Part shown: one piece after another, positions 36,445-45,985 of the stretch
Numbering within the stretch: position 1 is the stretch's first letter
Layout: every line of letters starts with the position of its first letter
Origin: Variovorax brevis
Lineage (GTDB): Bacteria; Pseudomonadota; Gammaproteobacteria; Burkholderiales; Burkholderiaceae_C
Reading direction: 5' to 3'
NCBI RefSeq assembly: GCF_030317105.1
Contig: NZ_JASZYG010000002.1
Coordinates: forward strand, 558,001 to 622,000
DNA length: 64,000 nucleotides
Position numbers and translations under genes: made by a program
Notes under the pieces: generated by a model
Told to the model about the DNA's origin: nothing
Database searches by the model: none
Seen by the model: only the letters and a program-made list of their open reading frames with translations

Positions 36445-38325
36445 TCAAAGGAAACCAGTGGAGATCCACGGGATCGCAGCCACCAGAACCGTTCCGAGGA
36501 ACAAGGCAACCATGTAGCCCACGATCGGCTTCATGCCCTCGTTCGGATGGATGCGGCTGATGGCGCACGCCGCGTAGTACCCGACGCCGAAGGGCGGCGC
36601 GAAAAGGCCGATGCCCATGGCGAGCGTCACGACCATCGCGTAGTGCACTTCATGGATGCCGACCTGGCGTGCAATGGGAAAGAGCAGGGGGCCGAGCAGC
36701 ACGATTGCCGGGATGCCTTCAAGCACCGAGCCGAGGATGATGAAAGCCAGCACCGAGACCGCCATGAAGGTGATCGCACCGCCCGGCAACGCTTTCATCG
36801 CGTCGGCCAGTGCGGTCGAGAAACCAGACTGGGTCAACGCCCAGGCCATGCCCGTGGCGGCGCCGATGATGAACAGGATCGAGCCCGAAAGCGATGCCGT
36901 GCTGACCAGCATCGGATACACCCGCTTCCAGTCGAACTGGCGGTACACCAGCAGCCCGGTGAGCACGGCGTAGACGATGCCGATGGTGGACACCTCGGTG
37001 GCCGTGGCAATGCCTTCGACCACCGCAGCGCGAATCACAACAGGCAGCGCAAGCGCGGGGACCGCAACCAGCAGCGACTTGCCGATCTCGCGCCCGGTCG
37101 CCTTGCGCACGCCGTCGAGCTTCTCGCCCCGATAGCGCCACCACACGAGCGCGGCCAACGTCGCACCCACCACCACACCGGGCAACAAGCCGCCGGTGAA
37201 CAGGGCCGCAATGGAGACACCCGTCGCGGAGCCGATGGTGATCAGCACCAGCGAAGGCGGGATCGTCTCAGTCTGCGCACCCGTTGCGGAAAGCAGGGCC
37301 ACCAGATCACCAGGCTTCGCACCGCGCTTGCGCATCTCCGGAAACAGCGCAGGTGCCACGGCTGCCATGTCGGCCGCCTTGGAACCCGAGATGCCCGAGA
37401 CCAGGTACATCGCACCGATCAGCACATACGACAGCCCACCGCGCACATGCCCCAGCAGGTTCGCCAGGAAATTGACCATGGCGCGTGCAATGCCGGTCAT
37501 CTCGATGAGCAGGCCCAGCAGCACGAAGAGCGGCACGGCCAGCAGGATGAGATGGCTCATGCCTTCGTCCATGCGGCCCACGACGACGACCGTCGGCGTG
37601 GTGGTCGTCAGCGCGATGTAGCCAAAGGTCGCCAGTCCGAACGCGAATGCGATGGGCAAGCCGAGCAGCACCATGGCGCCCACGCCGAACACGAAGAACA
37701 GCAGGAGATTCCAGTTGCCGAGCCCCTTCAGCAGCGGCCCCAGCAGCGCCATGGCGCCAATGACCAGGGCAACGGCGCCCAGCGCCAGCAACGCGTCCTT
37801 GAGTCGGGCAACGCGGAAGACCTGGACGATGCCGACGATCAACATCAGCCCCATGCCGATCGGCAGCGCCGCGGCTCGCCAGGAGTTCGGAATGCCCATC
37901 GCCGGCGTGGTGACGAACGCTTCGTCTGCTGCAAATTCATAGGCCGGGTGAACGACGAGCGAGAGGAAGGCAATGGCCGAAGCCATCGCGATCAGGTCCA
38001 GGAAGGCGCGTTTTCGCGGATCGAGCTTGCCGACGATCGCGGTCATGCGCATGTGCTCGCCACGCTGGAGCGCAACGATCGAGCCCAGCATCGCCAGCCA
38101 GAGAAACAGGATCGATGCCAGTTCGTCGGACCACACGAGCGGTTCATGAAAAAGGTAGCGACTTGTCACGCCCGCGAGAAGCACGGCCACTTCCGCCAGC
38201 ACCAGCAGCGCGGCCGGAATTTCAACCAGCGTGGCCAACGCCTTGTTCACGGTCTCGAGCCAGGCAATCGGCTCACGGCGGCCTGTGTCCTGCACAAGCC
38301 CGGGATCATCATGAGGAATGTTCAT
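36445..38325 (-). CDS. TRAP transporter fused small and large permease (DctQM)
   Basis: A 626-residue integral membrane protein. Residues 20-190 are the four-helix DctQ part (SRYLFHEPLVWSDELASILFLW is the conserved Q signature). From about 215 the DctM domain follows, with helical hairpins and signatures LLAVPLFVLLG and LVSGISGSKAADMAAVAP. Drives sodium-coupled uptake of organic acids presented by the DctP protein encoded upstream. Start ATG 38325 preceded by GAAAG. Confidence 0.93.
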   Translation of the reverse strand: MNIPHDDPGLVQDTGRREPIAWLETVNKALATLVEIPAALLVLAEVAVLLAGVTSRYLFHEPLVWSDELASILFLWLAMLGSIVALQRGEHMRMTAIVGKLDPRKRAFLDLIAMASAIAFLSLVVHPAYEFAADEAFVTTPAMGIPNSWRAAALPIGMGLMLIVGIVQVFRVARLKDALLALGAVALVIGAMALLGPLLKGLGNWNLLLFFVFGVGAMVLLGLPIAFAFGLATFGYIALTTTTPTVVVVGRMDEGMSHLILLAVPLFVLLGLLIEMTGIARAMVNFLANLLGHVRGGLSYVLIGAMYLVSGISGSKAADMAAVAPALFPEMRKRGAKPGDLVALLSATGAQTETIPPSLVLITIGSATGVSIAALFTGGLLPGVVVGATLAALVWWRYRGEKLDGVRKATGREIGKSLLVAVPALALPVVIRAAVVEGIATATEVSTIGIVYAVLTGLLVYRQFDWKRVYPMLVSTASLSGSILFIIGAATGMAWALTQSGFSTALADAMKALPGGAITFMAVSVLAFIILGSVLEGIPAIVLLGPLLFPIARQVGIHEVHYAMVVTLAMGIGLFAPPFGVGYYAACAISRIHPNEGMKPIVGYMVALFLGTVLVAAIPWISTGFL

Positions 38326-38446
38326 AGCTTTCTTTCGTGCGAACGGCGGCCGCCGGCCTGCGCGGCGACGCGCGGCTTGCCGATCAAATATGGAGAGGGA
38401 ATGAGCCACCACGACTCGCGCAAGCGCGCGGCGAGGTGGCGGGCAG

Positions 38447-39478
38447 TCAACCAAGCTTGCCGGAGACCTTTTCCAGCAGTTCCCAGGGCGCTGCGCCGTA
38501 CTTCGACTTCCACTCGCCATAGAAGCCCGTGCTTGCCAGCTTCTTGCGGAAGTCGTCCTGCTGCACATCGACGAAGTTGATGCCCTTGGCCTTCAGGTCT
38601 GTCTGCAGGCTGGTGTTGAGCTTGGCCACATCCGCGCGCTGGTCGGTGGCGGACTTGTCGATCTCGCGCTTGATGACCTGCTGGACGTCTGCCGGCAGCT
38701 TGTCGAATGCGCGCTTGTTGCCCAGCACCCAGTAGCCGTCCCACACGTGGCCGGTCAGGCTGCAACTCTTCTGCACTTCATAGAGCCGCGCGGTCGCGAT
38801 GATGGCGAGCGGGTTCTCCTGGCCTTCCACCACCTTCGTCTGCAAGGCGGTGTAGACCTCGTTGAAGTTGATGGGCGAGGGCGCCGCATCCAGTGCCTTG
38901 AACAGCGAGGTCAGCGGCGGCGCGGCAGGCACGCGCACCTTGAAGCCCTTCAGGTCGGCCGCGGTCTTGATCTCTTTTCCGGAAGAGGTCACGTGGCGGA
39001 AGCCGTTGTCCCAGATCTTCGAGACGGTGAAGATCGGCGTCTTCGCGATCTCGGCGCGGATGTGGTTGCCCAGGTCGCCGTCCATGGCCTTCCACACGTC
39101 GTCGTAGTTCCTGAAAGCGAAGCCAACGCTGGTGATGCCCGACACAGGCACGAAGGTCGACAGGATCAGCGACGAGAGGTTGAAGAACTCCACCGATCCG
39201 TTGCGAACCTGCGCCAGCAGGTCGGTGTCGCTGCCCAGCTGATTGGCCGGGAACAGCTTGATGTTGACCCGTCCCGACGTGGCCTCGCGGATGCGGTCCA
39301 GCGCTTCCTTGGCACGCACGTTGACGGGGTGCGTCGGGTCTTGTCCAGTGGCGTACTTGAGTTCGAATTCTGCAGCGTCTGCGCGATGCGAAATGATCGA
39401 AAACAGCGGCAGTGCCGCACTGGCGGCCAGCAACTGGCGGCGATTGAACTTGGTGGGGGTGAGCTTGGGCCCGGTCAT
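38447..39478 (-). CDS. TRAP transporter substrate-binding protein (DctP)
   Basis: A 343-residue periplasmic receptor. The N-terminus has a twin-arginine-like signal (KFNRRQLLAASAALPLFS), suggesting Tat export. The mature body shows DctP features: GRVNIKLFPANQLGSDTDLLAQVRNG and the arginine in VRVPAAPPL that normally salt-bridges the ligand carboxylate, plus GQENPLAIIATARLYEVQ. AGGAGA precedes the start. It feeds the fused permease gene next to it. Confidence 0.92.
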   Translation of the reverse strand: MTGPKLTPTKFNRRQLLAASAALPLFSIISHRADAAEFELKYATGQDPTHPVNVRAKEALDRIREATSGRVNIKLFPANQLGSDTDLLAQVRNGSVEFFNLSSLILSTFVPVSGITSVGFAFRNYDDVWKAMDGDLGNHIRAEIAKTPIFTVSKIWDNGFRHVTSSGKEIKTAADLKGFKVRVPAAPPLTSLFKALDAAPSPINFNEVYTALQTKVVEGQENPLAIIATARLYEVQKSCSLTGHVWDGYWVLGNKRAFDKLPADVQQVIKREIDKSATDQRADVAKLNTSLQTDLKAKGINFVDVQQDDFRKKLASTGFYGEWKSKYGAAPWELLEKVSGKLG

Positions 39479-39521
39479 GTCTGTCTCCTGTTCGTGGAAT
39501 GAAAGCAAGCACGCGAATGAC

Positions 39522-40271
39522 TCAATGGATCAACATGCCGCCGTTCACGTCGAGCGTGATGCCGGTGCAATACAGCGAGAGGTCGCTGGCAAGAAACACG
39601 CACGCGCCGGCGATGTCTTCGGCGCGGCCCAGGCGGGCGAGCGGAATGGTCTCGGCGATCTCGGCCTTCTTTTCTTCGGTGAGCTTGCCTTTGATGATGT
39701 CGGTGCCGATCAGGCCCGGCGTGATGCTGTTGATGCGGATGCCCTCGGGCCCGAACTCCCGCGCCATGGCACGCGCAAGACCCAGCACGCCGGCCTTTGC
39801 CGCCGAGTAGTGCGGACCGCCGAGAATGCCGCCGCCGCGCTGCGCCGAAACCGACGAGATGCACACGATCGATCCGCTGCCTTGCTCCTGCATGGCGGGC
39901 AGAACCGCCTGCGACATGTACAGGGTGCCGCGCAGGCTGACGTCGAGCACGCGGTCGTAGTCCGCGCCGCTGATCGCCAGGGTCTTGACCGGCTGCGTGA
40001 TGCCCGCGTTGTTCACCAGCGCATCGATGCGGCCGAAGGCTTTCAGCACGGCCGCGGCCGCTGCGTCGCACGAGGCCTTGTCGGTCACGTCGGCAACGAT
40101 GCCGAGGTGGTCAGGCCCGAGTTCCGCGGCCGCCGCGGCAGGCTCGGCGCGCTCCAGGTCGAGCACGGCGACGCGGGCGCCGTAAGAGGCCATCAGGCGC
40201 GCCGTGGCGAACCCGAGACCGTTGAGGCCGGCGCCGCCGGTGATGACGACAATTTTGTCCTTGAGAAGCAT
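39522..40271 (-). CDS. short-chain dehydrogenase/reductase
   Basis: A 249-residue FabG-like SDR: TGGAGLNGLGFATARL (cofactor loop with an extra residue), NNAG, catalytic Ser in CISSVS, YSAAK, and C-terminal DVNGG. First gene of the TRAP/transketolase operon, likely oxidising the imported hydroxy-acid or polyol before transketolase acts. Start at ATG 40271; the frame extends upstream without similarity. Confidence 0.88.
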   Translation of the reverse strand: MLLKDKIVVITGGAGLNGLGFATARLMASYGARVAVLDLERAEPAAAAAELGPDHLGIVADVTDKASCDAAAAAVLKAFGRIDALVNNAGITQPVKTLAISGADYDRVLDVSLRGTLYMSQAVLPAMQEQGSGSIVCISSVSAQRGGGILGGPHYSAAKAGVLGLARAMAREFGPEGIRINSITPGLIGTDIIKGKLTEEKKAEIAETIPLARLGRAEDIAGACVFLASDLSLYCTGITLDVNGGMLIH

Positions 40272-40457
40272 CGCTTTGTCTCCAGTGAGTGGGTGGTTTC
40301 CGAGTGCGGCCCCGACATGCAACTGTTGCCAGTGACCGCTGCAGCACGAAGAGGTTTGGCTGCATGGAGTGAATGGTCGCGACATGCGTGCATGACGACA
40401 AGCGATGTGTTTTCAGCCTAAGATGACGTTTCATCATCCAACGACCGGGTTGACCCT

Positions 40458-41342
40458 ATGTCCGCTTTGCCCGCCGTCACCAACCTGCAAGCCTTCGAAG
40501 CCGTCGCGCGCCGACGAAGCTTTGCGCTTGCGGCGTCCGAGCTCCACCTCACCGCCTCGGCAATCAGCCATCAGGTGTCGCGGCTGGAATCGCATCTGGG
40601 CGTGAGGCTGTTCGAGCGCAGCGCGCACGGCGTGCGGCTCAGCGCAGCAGGCGACATGTACCTGTCGAAAGTGGGCGGTGCGCTGCTGGCCATTGCGTCG
40701 GCGACAGAGGACTTGCGCCAGGGCGTGAGCAACAGCCTGTACGTGCACTCCGCGCCCAGCATTGCCAGCCTCTGGTTGATGTCGCGGCTGCGCGGTTTCG
40801 CCCAGGCTTATCCGGACATCTCGCTCAACCTGTCGGCGGCGCACACCCCCAGCGATTTCGCACTCGGCCAGTCCGACGTCGACATCCGCTACGGCATACC
40901 GAACTGGCCCGACCTGGTGGTGGAGCCGCTGTTCGAGGAACGCATCGTGCCGCTCGCCAGTCCCGCGTTCATCCGGCAGCATGGCTTGAAGCGCGTCGAG
41001 CAGCTTTCCGACGTCAAGTTGATCCAGAGCAACGTCAGCGTCGTGCAGTGGTCGGACTGGTTCTCGCAATTCAGCGACAAGCGGGCGCCGGACTGGTTCG
41101 CCGTGCGCTTCGATCGGGCCCAGATGTCGCTCGATGCCGCCACGCAGGGACTCGGCGTTGCGCTGGAAAGCACGACGATTGCGGCAAGGCACATTGCCGA
41201 ACGCAAGCTCAAGCCGGTGTTCGGCCTCGATCAGGCCGTCAGGATCAAGGCGCACTTCGCCGTGTATCCACCCCGGCACGCCAAACGGCCCTCCGTCGAG
41301 GCTTTTCTGGAATGGATCCACGGCGAAGCCGCAAGGACTTGA
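40458..41342 (+). CDS. LysR family regulator (GcvA-like)
   Basis: A 294-residue LTTR. The N-terminal HTH (LQAFEAVARRRSFALAASELHLTASAISHQVSRLE) is typical of the GcvA group, followed by the periplasmic-binding-like effector domain. It is divergent from the SDR-TRAP-transketolase operon across a 186-bp gap containing GATGA-CGTT-TCATC (40422-40435), and is the natural candidate for its activator. Confidence 0.9.
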   Translation: MSALPAVTNLQAFEAVARRRSFALAASELHLTASAISHQVSRLESHLGVRLFERSAHGVRLSAAGDMYLSKVGGALLAIASATEDLRQGVSNSLYVHSAPSIASLWLMSRLRGFAQAYPDISLNLSAAHTPSDFALGQSDVDIRYGIPNWPDLVVEPLFEERIVPLASPAFIRQHGLKRVEQLSDVKLIQSNVSVVQWSDWFSQFSDKRAPDWFAVRFDRAQMSLDAATQGLGVALESTTIAARHIAERKLKPVFGLDQAVRIKAHFAVYPPRHAKRPSVEAFLEWIHGEAART

Positions 41343-41428
41343 GCGCGCTCACTGCGTGGACCTTCGGGCAGACGCGCTCCAGAACCGCATTGCACAATGC
41401 TCGCTCGTTCCGATCCTGATGCATTGCC

Positions 41429-42097
41429 ATGCGAATCCTCTTGGCCGAAGACGAAACCGGGCTCGCCACCTGGCTGACCCGCGCGCTGGAACAAAGCGAC
41501 TTCCGCGTCGACTGGGTCGCCGATGGCCGCATGGTGCGCCGCGCGGTCAAGGAAACGCGCTACGACGCCTTGATCCTCGACTTGGGCTTGCCGGGGCTGG
41601 GCGGACACGAGGTGCTCGCGGACCTTCGCGCCGCCGACCAGCGCATGCCCATCCTGATCCTCACCGCACGCGATTCGTTGATGGAACGCGTGAGCAGCCT
41701 GACCGAAGGGGCCGACGACTTCCTGGCCAAGCCATTCGAACTGGCAGAGCTGGAAGCCCGGCTCATCGCGCTGATCCGGCGCTCGCGCGGCAGCGAGCAT
41801 CCACGCTTCGCCTGCGGCCCCCTGAGCTACGACGCGGGCGCCAAGCAGTTCGTGCTGGGGCATGAAGCGCTGGTGTTGACGCCGCGCGAGCATGCCGTGC
41901 TGCGCACGCTCATCCAGCACAGCGGCCAGCCGATGTCCAAGCAGGAGATCCTGGAGCGCGTGTTCTCCGACGAGCAGGACGTGAGCCCCGAGGCCATCGA
42001 GGTGCTGGTGTACCGCCTGCGCAAGCGCCTGGAAGCAAGCACTGTGCGCATCACCACACTACGTGGGCTGGGCTATGTGCTCGAGTCCGGCACATGA
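41429..42097 (+). CDS. OmpR/PhoB-family response regulator (TctD-like)
   Basis: A 222-residue regulator. Receiver domain with ED at 7-8, phospho-acceptor Asp in LILDLGLPG (about 51), LTARD and KPFEL; C-terminal winged helix (LTPREHAVLRTLIQHSGQPMSKQEILERVFS, VEVLVYRLRKRLE type). Overlaps the kinase gene by ATGA. TctD in other proteobacteria activates tricarboxylate transport genes; a TctC-like gene lies just downstream here. Confidence 0.92.
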   Translation: MRILLAEDETGLATWLTRALEQSDFRVDWVADGRMVRRAVKETRYDALILDLGLPGLGGHEVLADLRAADQRMPILILTARDSLMERVSSLTEGADDFLAKPFELAELEARLIALIRRSRGSEHPRFACGPLSYDAGAKQFVLGHEALVLTPREHAVLRTLIQHSGQPMSKQEILERVFSDEQDVSPEAIEVLVYRLRKRLEASTVRITTLRGLGYVLESGT

Positions 42098-43494
42098 TGC
42101 TCGATGCCCTGCACCGGGCCAGCCTGCGGCGCACGCTGCTGCTGGTGCTGTTGCCCGGCATGCTGCTGCTGGTGGTGGCCGAACTCTGGCTCACGTGGCG
42201 CACCTCGCTCGATGCGGCCAATGCGGCCTACGACCGCTCGCTGCTCGGCGCCATCAAGGCCATCGACGCCAACATCTCCACCGAAAGCGGCGGACTGTCG
42301 GTCGAGTTGCCTTACCGGATGCTCGAGTTCTTCGAGCTCACGGCGAGCGGGCAGGTTTACTACCGCGTTGCCACCGACGACGCGCTGGTCGAGATCGGCA
42401 ATGCGGACCTGCCTGCGCCCACGGGCCCCGTGCTGACGGGCCAGCCCCAGTTCGCGGATGCGAGCTACTTCGGCGAACCAGTGCGCGTGGGCACCTATGC
42501 GCGCATGCTCAACGACCCCATCGGTGGCAAAAAGGAGGCGCAGCGCGTGGTCATCCAGGTGGCCGAGACGCTGGGCTCGCGCAAGACTTTCACGCGCAGC
42601 CTGGTGTGGCAATCGGTGCAGCGCGACCTGTTGCTGATCCTCCTGGCCAGCGTGCTGCTGGCGGCCGCCATCGGCTGGGCCTTGAAGCCGCTGCGGCGGC
42701 TGCACGACGAAGTCCGGTCGCGCGCCCCGCAAGACCTCGCGCCGCTGGACACGGAGCGCATTCCGGCGGACGTGCGGCCGCTGGTCGATGCGATCAACCA
42801 TCACGTCGTGCGCAACCGCGCGCTCACCGAGGCACGCCGCCGATTCATCGACGATGCCTCGCATCAGTTGCGCACTCCGCTGGCCACGCTGGCCACGCAA
42901 GTCGGCTACGCGCTGCGCGAGCCCGATCCACAGCGCACGCGCGACGCCCTGTCAGCCGTCAAGGCGCAGCTGGACGAAGCCGTGCGGCAGACCAACCAGA
43001 TGCTGTCGCTGGCGCGCACGGATGCCGTCGATCTGGCGCTGGAGCCGGTCGACCTGGTGGCGTTGGCGCGGCAGGTCACGCGCGAGTGGTGGCCCGCTGC
43101 CCGCGAGGCCGGCATCGACCTCGGCATGGACACCGACTGCGATCAACTCGGCTTGCCGGCGCATGCAGCGCTGCTGCGCGAGGCGCTGTCGAACCTCTTG
43201 CACAACGCGATCCGTTACACACCGAGGGGTGGGGAGGTCACCGTTTGCGTACGTCGCGGCGAAGCACTCGCCATCGTCGATGTCATCGACTCCGGCCCCG
43301 GCATCCCGGCCGATGAACTGCCGCGCGCCGGCGAGCGCTTCTTCCGGGCCAGCAACATGACGCTGCCAGGCTCCGGCCTCGGGCTGGCAATCGTTCGCTC
43401 GATTGCGCAGCGGCACGGGGGAAGGCTGGAACTCGCAGCAGGGAAGGGCGGTCGCGGCCTGGTCGTTTCCATCCAACTGCCCATGGCAGGTTGA
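42094..43494 (+). CDS. sensor histidine kinase (TctE-like)
   Basis: A 466-residue membrane kinase. First transmembrane helix at 13-33, periplasmic TctE N-terminal domain (about 35-170), second helix about 183-205, HAMP-like linker, HisKA with DDASHQLRTPLATLATQ and HATPase with SNLLHNAIRYTPRGG, DSGPGI and GSGLGLAIVRSIAQRHGG. The extracytoplasmic domain suggests sensing of a carboxylate outside the membrane. Forms a pair with the upstream regulator. Confidence 0.92.
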   Translation: MMLDALHRASLRRTLLLVLLPGMLLLVVAELWLTWRTSLDAANAAYDRSLLGAIKAIDANISTESGGLSVELPYRMLEFFELTASGQVYYRVATDDALVEIGNADLPAPTGPVLTGQPQFADASYFGEPVRVGTYARMLNDPIGGKKEAQRVVIQVAETLGSRKTFTRSLVWQSVQRDLLLILLASVLLAAAIGWALKPLRRLHDEVRSRAPQDLAPLDTERIPADVRPLVDAINHHVVRNRALTEARRRFIDDASHQLRTPLATLATQVGYALREPDPQRTRDALSAVKAQLDEAVRQTNQMLSLARTDAVDLALEPVDLVALARQVTREWWPAAREAGIDLGMDTDCDQLGLPAHAALLREALSNLLHNAIRYTPRGGEVTVCVRRGEALAIVDVIDSGPGIPADELPRAGERFFRASNMTLPGSGLGLAIVRSIAQRHGGRLELAAGKGGRGLVVSIQLPMAG

Positions 43495-43588
43495 TTCGGG
43501 TTTTCCCTGAGAATTTGGCGCTTTTCCTGAAAGCGGCCTGACAGCCACGTCTCGATACAGTGAGCCCACACCAAGAGACAACGCCAAG

Positions 43589-44578
43589 ATGCGATACGCC
43601 CTTCAACACCTGCCGCTGCTGTTCGCGCTGTGCGCCGTCCACCTGACGGGCCACGCACTCGAACTCGACAAGACCCAATGCGTGGCCGGTGCGAAGCCCG
43701 GCGGCGGCTTCGACCTGACCTGCAAGCTGGCGCAGGAAGGCTTGCTGGAAGGCAAGTACATTCCCGCGCCGATGCGCATCACCTACATGCCAGGCGGCAT
43801 CGGTGCGCTGGCCTACAACGCCTTCGCGACGCAGCGGCCCGACGAAGCGGGCACGGTGGTGGCCTTCTCCAGCGGCTCGCTGCTGAACATCGCGCAAGGC
43901 AAGTTCGGCCCGCACGACGAAGCCGACGTGCGCTGGGTCGCGGGCGTCGCGGCCGACTACGGCGTGGTGGTCGTGCCCGCCGCTTCGCCCTTCAAGTCGA
44001 TGCAGGACCTGATGGCCGCCATCAAGGCCGACCCGTCGAAGATCGTGTTCGGCGCCGGCGGCACCGTGGGCAGTCAGGACTGGATCAAGGCGGCGATGAC
44101 GGCACGCGCGGCCGGCGTGCATCACCGCAACATGCGGCTGGTCGCCTTCGAAGGCGGTGGCGAGGCGCTCACCGCCTTGCAGGGCAGTCATGTGCAGGTC
44201 TACACGGGCGATGCCTCCGAAACGGCGGCGCGCATCGCTGCCGGGGCACCGCTGCGCATGCTGGCCGTGATGTCGGAGCAGCGCCTGCCGGGCCGGCTCT
44301 CGCAAGTGCCGACGGCGCGCGAAGCGGGCTTCGACCTCGTGTGGCCGATCGTGCGCGGCTTCTACGTCGGGCCCAAGGTGAGCGATGCGGACTACAAGGC
44401 GTGGTCCGACCTGTTCGCCCGCATGCTGGCCAGCAAGGACTACGAGCGATTGCGCAACGAACGCGGCCTGTACGCCTTCGCGATGACCGGCGCCGAACTC
44501 GATGCCTACGTGAAGCGCAGCGTCAGCGGCTACCGCAAGGTGGCCGAGGAATTCGGCCTCAAGGTCGCCCCCCGATAA
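43589..44578 (+). CDS. TctC-like tricarboxylate-binding periplasmic protein
   Basis: A 329-residue protein with signal peptide (residues 1-22, HLTGHA). The mature N-terminus LDKTQCVAGAKPGGGFDLTCKLAQEGL is the form of TctC that binds citrate or tricarballylate, with two cysteines that could form a disulfide. It follows the TctDE-type kinase pair and precedes ATP-citrate-lyase-like genes, consistent with citrate or a related tricarboxylate as ligand. No tctAB permease genes occur in the window. Confidence 0.85.
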   Translation: MRYALQHLPLLFALCAVHLTGHALELDKTQCVAGAKPGGGFDLTCKLAQEGLLEGKYIPAPMRITYMPGGIGALAYNAFATQRPDEAGTVVAFSSGSLLNIAQGKFGPHDEADVRWVAGVAADYGVVVVPAASPFKSMQDLMAAIKADPSKIVFGAGGTVGSQDWIKAAMTARAAGVHHRNMRLVAFEGGGEALTALQGSHVQVYTGDASETAARIAAGAPLRMLAVMSEQRLPGRLSQVPTAREAGFDLVWPIVRGFYVGPKVSDADYKAWSDLFARMLASKDYERLRNERGLYAFAMTGAELDAYVKRSVSGYRKVAEEFGLKVAPR

Positions 44579-44680
44579 GGGCGGCCCCCACCCACACCAC
44601 CCCTGATTGCCACTGGCAGGTGCAGCGATGCACCTGCCCGGGCGGAGCCTTGTCTTTTTCAACTTCAAAGGAGCTTTTCA

Positions 44681-45967
44681 ATGCAACTCACCGGCATGCT
44701 GCACGGCGCCAAACTGCTCGAACACGTGGAGTTCCCCACCTCCGAAGTGCTCGGCCCCGATGCGTCCGAAGGGGAGATCAAGGACCTCATCAAGCGCCAC
44801 GGACAGGTCTTCATCAAGCCGCTGTTTCGCGGTGGTGTGGGCAAGAAGGGCAAGTCGGGCCTGATCGGCAAGGCCGGCGACCTGAAGACGGCGCTGGCCG
44901 AGAAGGAGCGCCTGTACTTCGCGGAACACAAGCACGGCAACGCGGTGGCCAAGGCCAACGGCGTGACCTTCGAAGGCGGCGTGCCGGCCGAGCACGAGAT
45001 CTATTTCTCCATCACCGACGACACGCGCTTTCGCGCACCGACGATCACGATCACGCACAAGGGCGGCGTCGACATCGAGGAACTCGGCAAGGACGAGATC
45101 CGCACCGTGCCATTCGATGCGCTCACGGGTCTGAAGGCCTTTGTCATCGCCAACGCGTTGACAGACATCGGCGCGCCGCGCGAAGTCATCTCGCCGCTGG
45201 TGCAGCACCTGCCCAAGCTGTGGGAGCTGATGCACCACTACGGCATGACCACGCTGGAGCTCAACCCGATTCGCATGCGTGCCGACAAGAACGGCCGCCT
45301 CACGCCGGTGGCCTGCGACTTCAAGTGCGGCTTCGACCGCGACGACCCGCGCGTGGCACGCCTGAACCTGCCCGACCATCTCTTCGCAGCCGACGTCTCC
45401 GCCTTCGAGCAGGAAGTGAACGAGCTGCGCACGCACCAGGGCCAGTCGGATGTGTTCGTCATCAACGAGAAGGGCACCATCCTCGCGCCCACCTTCGGCG
45501 GCGGTGCCAACAGCCTGGTGACCGAAGTGCTCGGCGAAGCGGCCAGCATCTCCTCGGACTTCGGTGGCAATCCGCCCTACGAAAAGATGAAGGAGGTGGC
45601 GCGCATCTGCTATCGCCACTTCCTCAAGCAGTCGAACGTGCTGTTCATCATCGGCGGCAAGTCGAACAACACCGACATCCACGAGACGCTGCGCGCCATG
45701 GGCGACGCGTTGCGCGAGCACTTCTCGCAGCACGGCGCGACACCGCTGTACGTCGTGGTCGGACGCGGCGGGCCCAACCTGGTGCGTGGCTTCGGGGCAT
45801 TGGCCGAGACCTGCGATGCGCTGGGCTTGCCTTACCGCTTCTTCGGCTTCGACAGCGCGATCTCCGAGGTCGTGAACTACGCGAAGAAGGTCGACGAATG
45901 GATGCGCGCCGGCGGGCGCGCGCAGATCGCCAAACACCTCGGCGTCGCCAACGCCACCACCCACTGA
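44681..45967 (+). CDS. ATP-citrate-lyase-like beta subunit (ATP-grasp, citrate-binding)
   Basis: A 428-residue protein with an ATP-grasp CoA-ligase domain (residues 1-240; GQVFIKPLFRGGVGKKGKSGL, MTTLELNPIRM) and a flavodoxin-like citrate-binding domain (VFVINEKGTILAPTFGGGANSLVTEVLG, GGKSNNTDIHETLRA). It resembles the N-terminal 425 residues of eukaryotic ACLY and bacterial Acl small subunit. Together with the next gene it would convert citrate, CoA and ATP to acetyl-CoA and oxaloacetate. An unusual enzyme for a heterotrophic beta-proteobacterium. Confidence 0.8.
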   Translation: MQLTGMLHGAKLLEHVEFPTSEVLGPDASEGEIKDLIKRHGQVFIKPLFRGGVGKKGKSGLIGKAGDLKTALAEKERLYFAEHKHGNAVAKANGVTFEGGVPAEHEIYFSITDDTRFRAPTITITHKGGVDIEELGKDEIRTVPFDALTGLKAFVIANALTDIGAPREVISPLVQHLPKLWELMHHYGMTTLELNPIRMRADKNGRLTPVACDFKCGFDRDDPRVARLNLPDHLFAADVSAFEQEVNELRTHQGQSDVFVINEKGTILAPTFGGGANSLVTEVLGEAASISSDFGGNPPYEKMKEVARICYRHFLKQSNVLFIIGGKSNNTDIHETLRAMGDALREHFSQHGATPLYVVVGRGGPNLVRGFGALAETCDALGLPYRFFGFDSAISEVVNYAKKVDEWMRAGGRAQIAKHLGVANATTH

Positions 45968-45985
45968 GCCAGGGGAACGGACACC

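Noticed and set aside
36424..38580. 718-codon plus-strand open frame opposite the TRAP permease
   Set aside because: Low-complexity His/Arg/Gln-rich translation, shadow of the membrane protein on the other strand.
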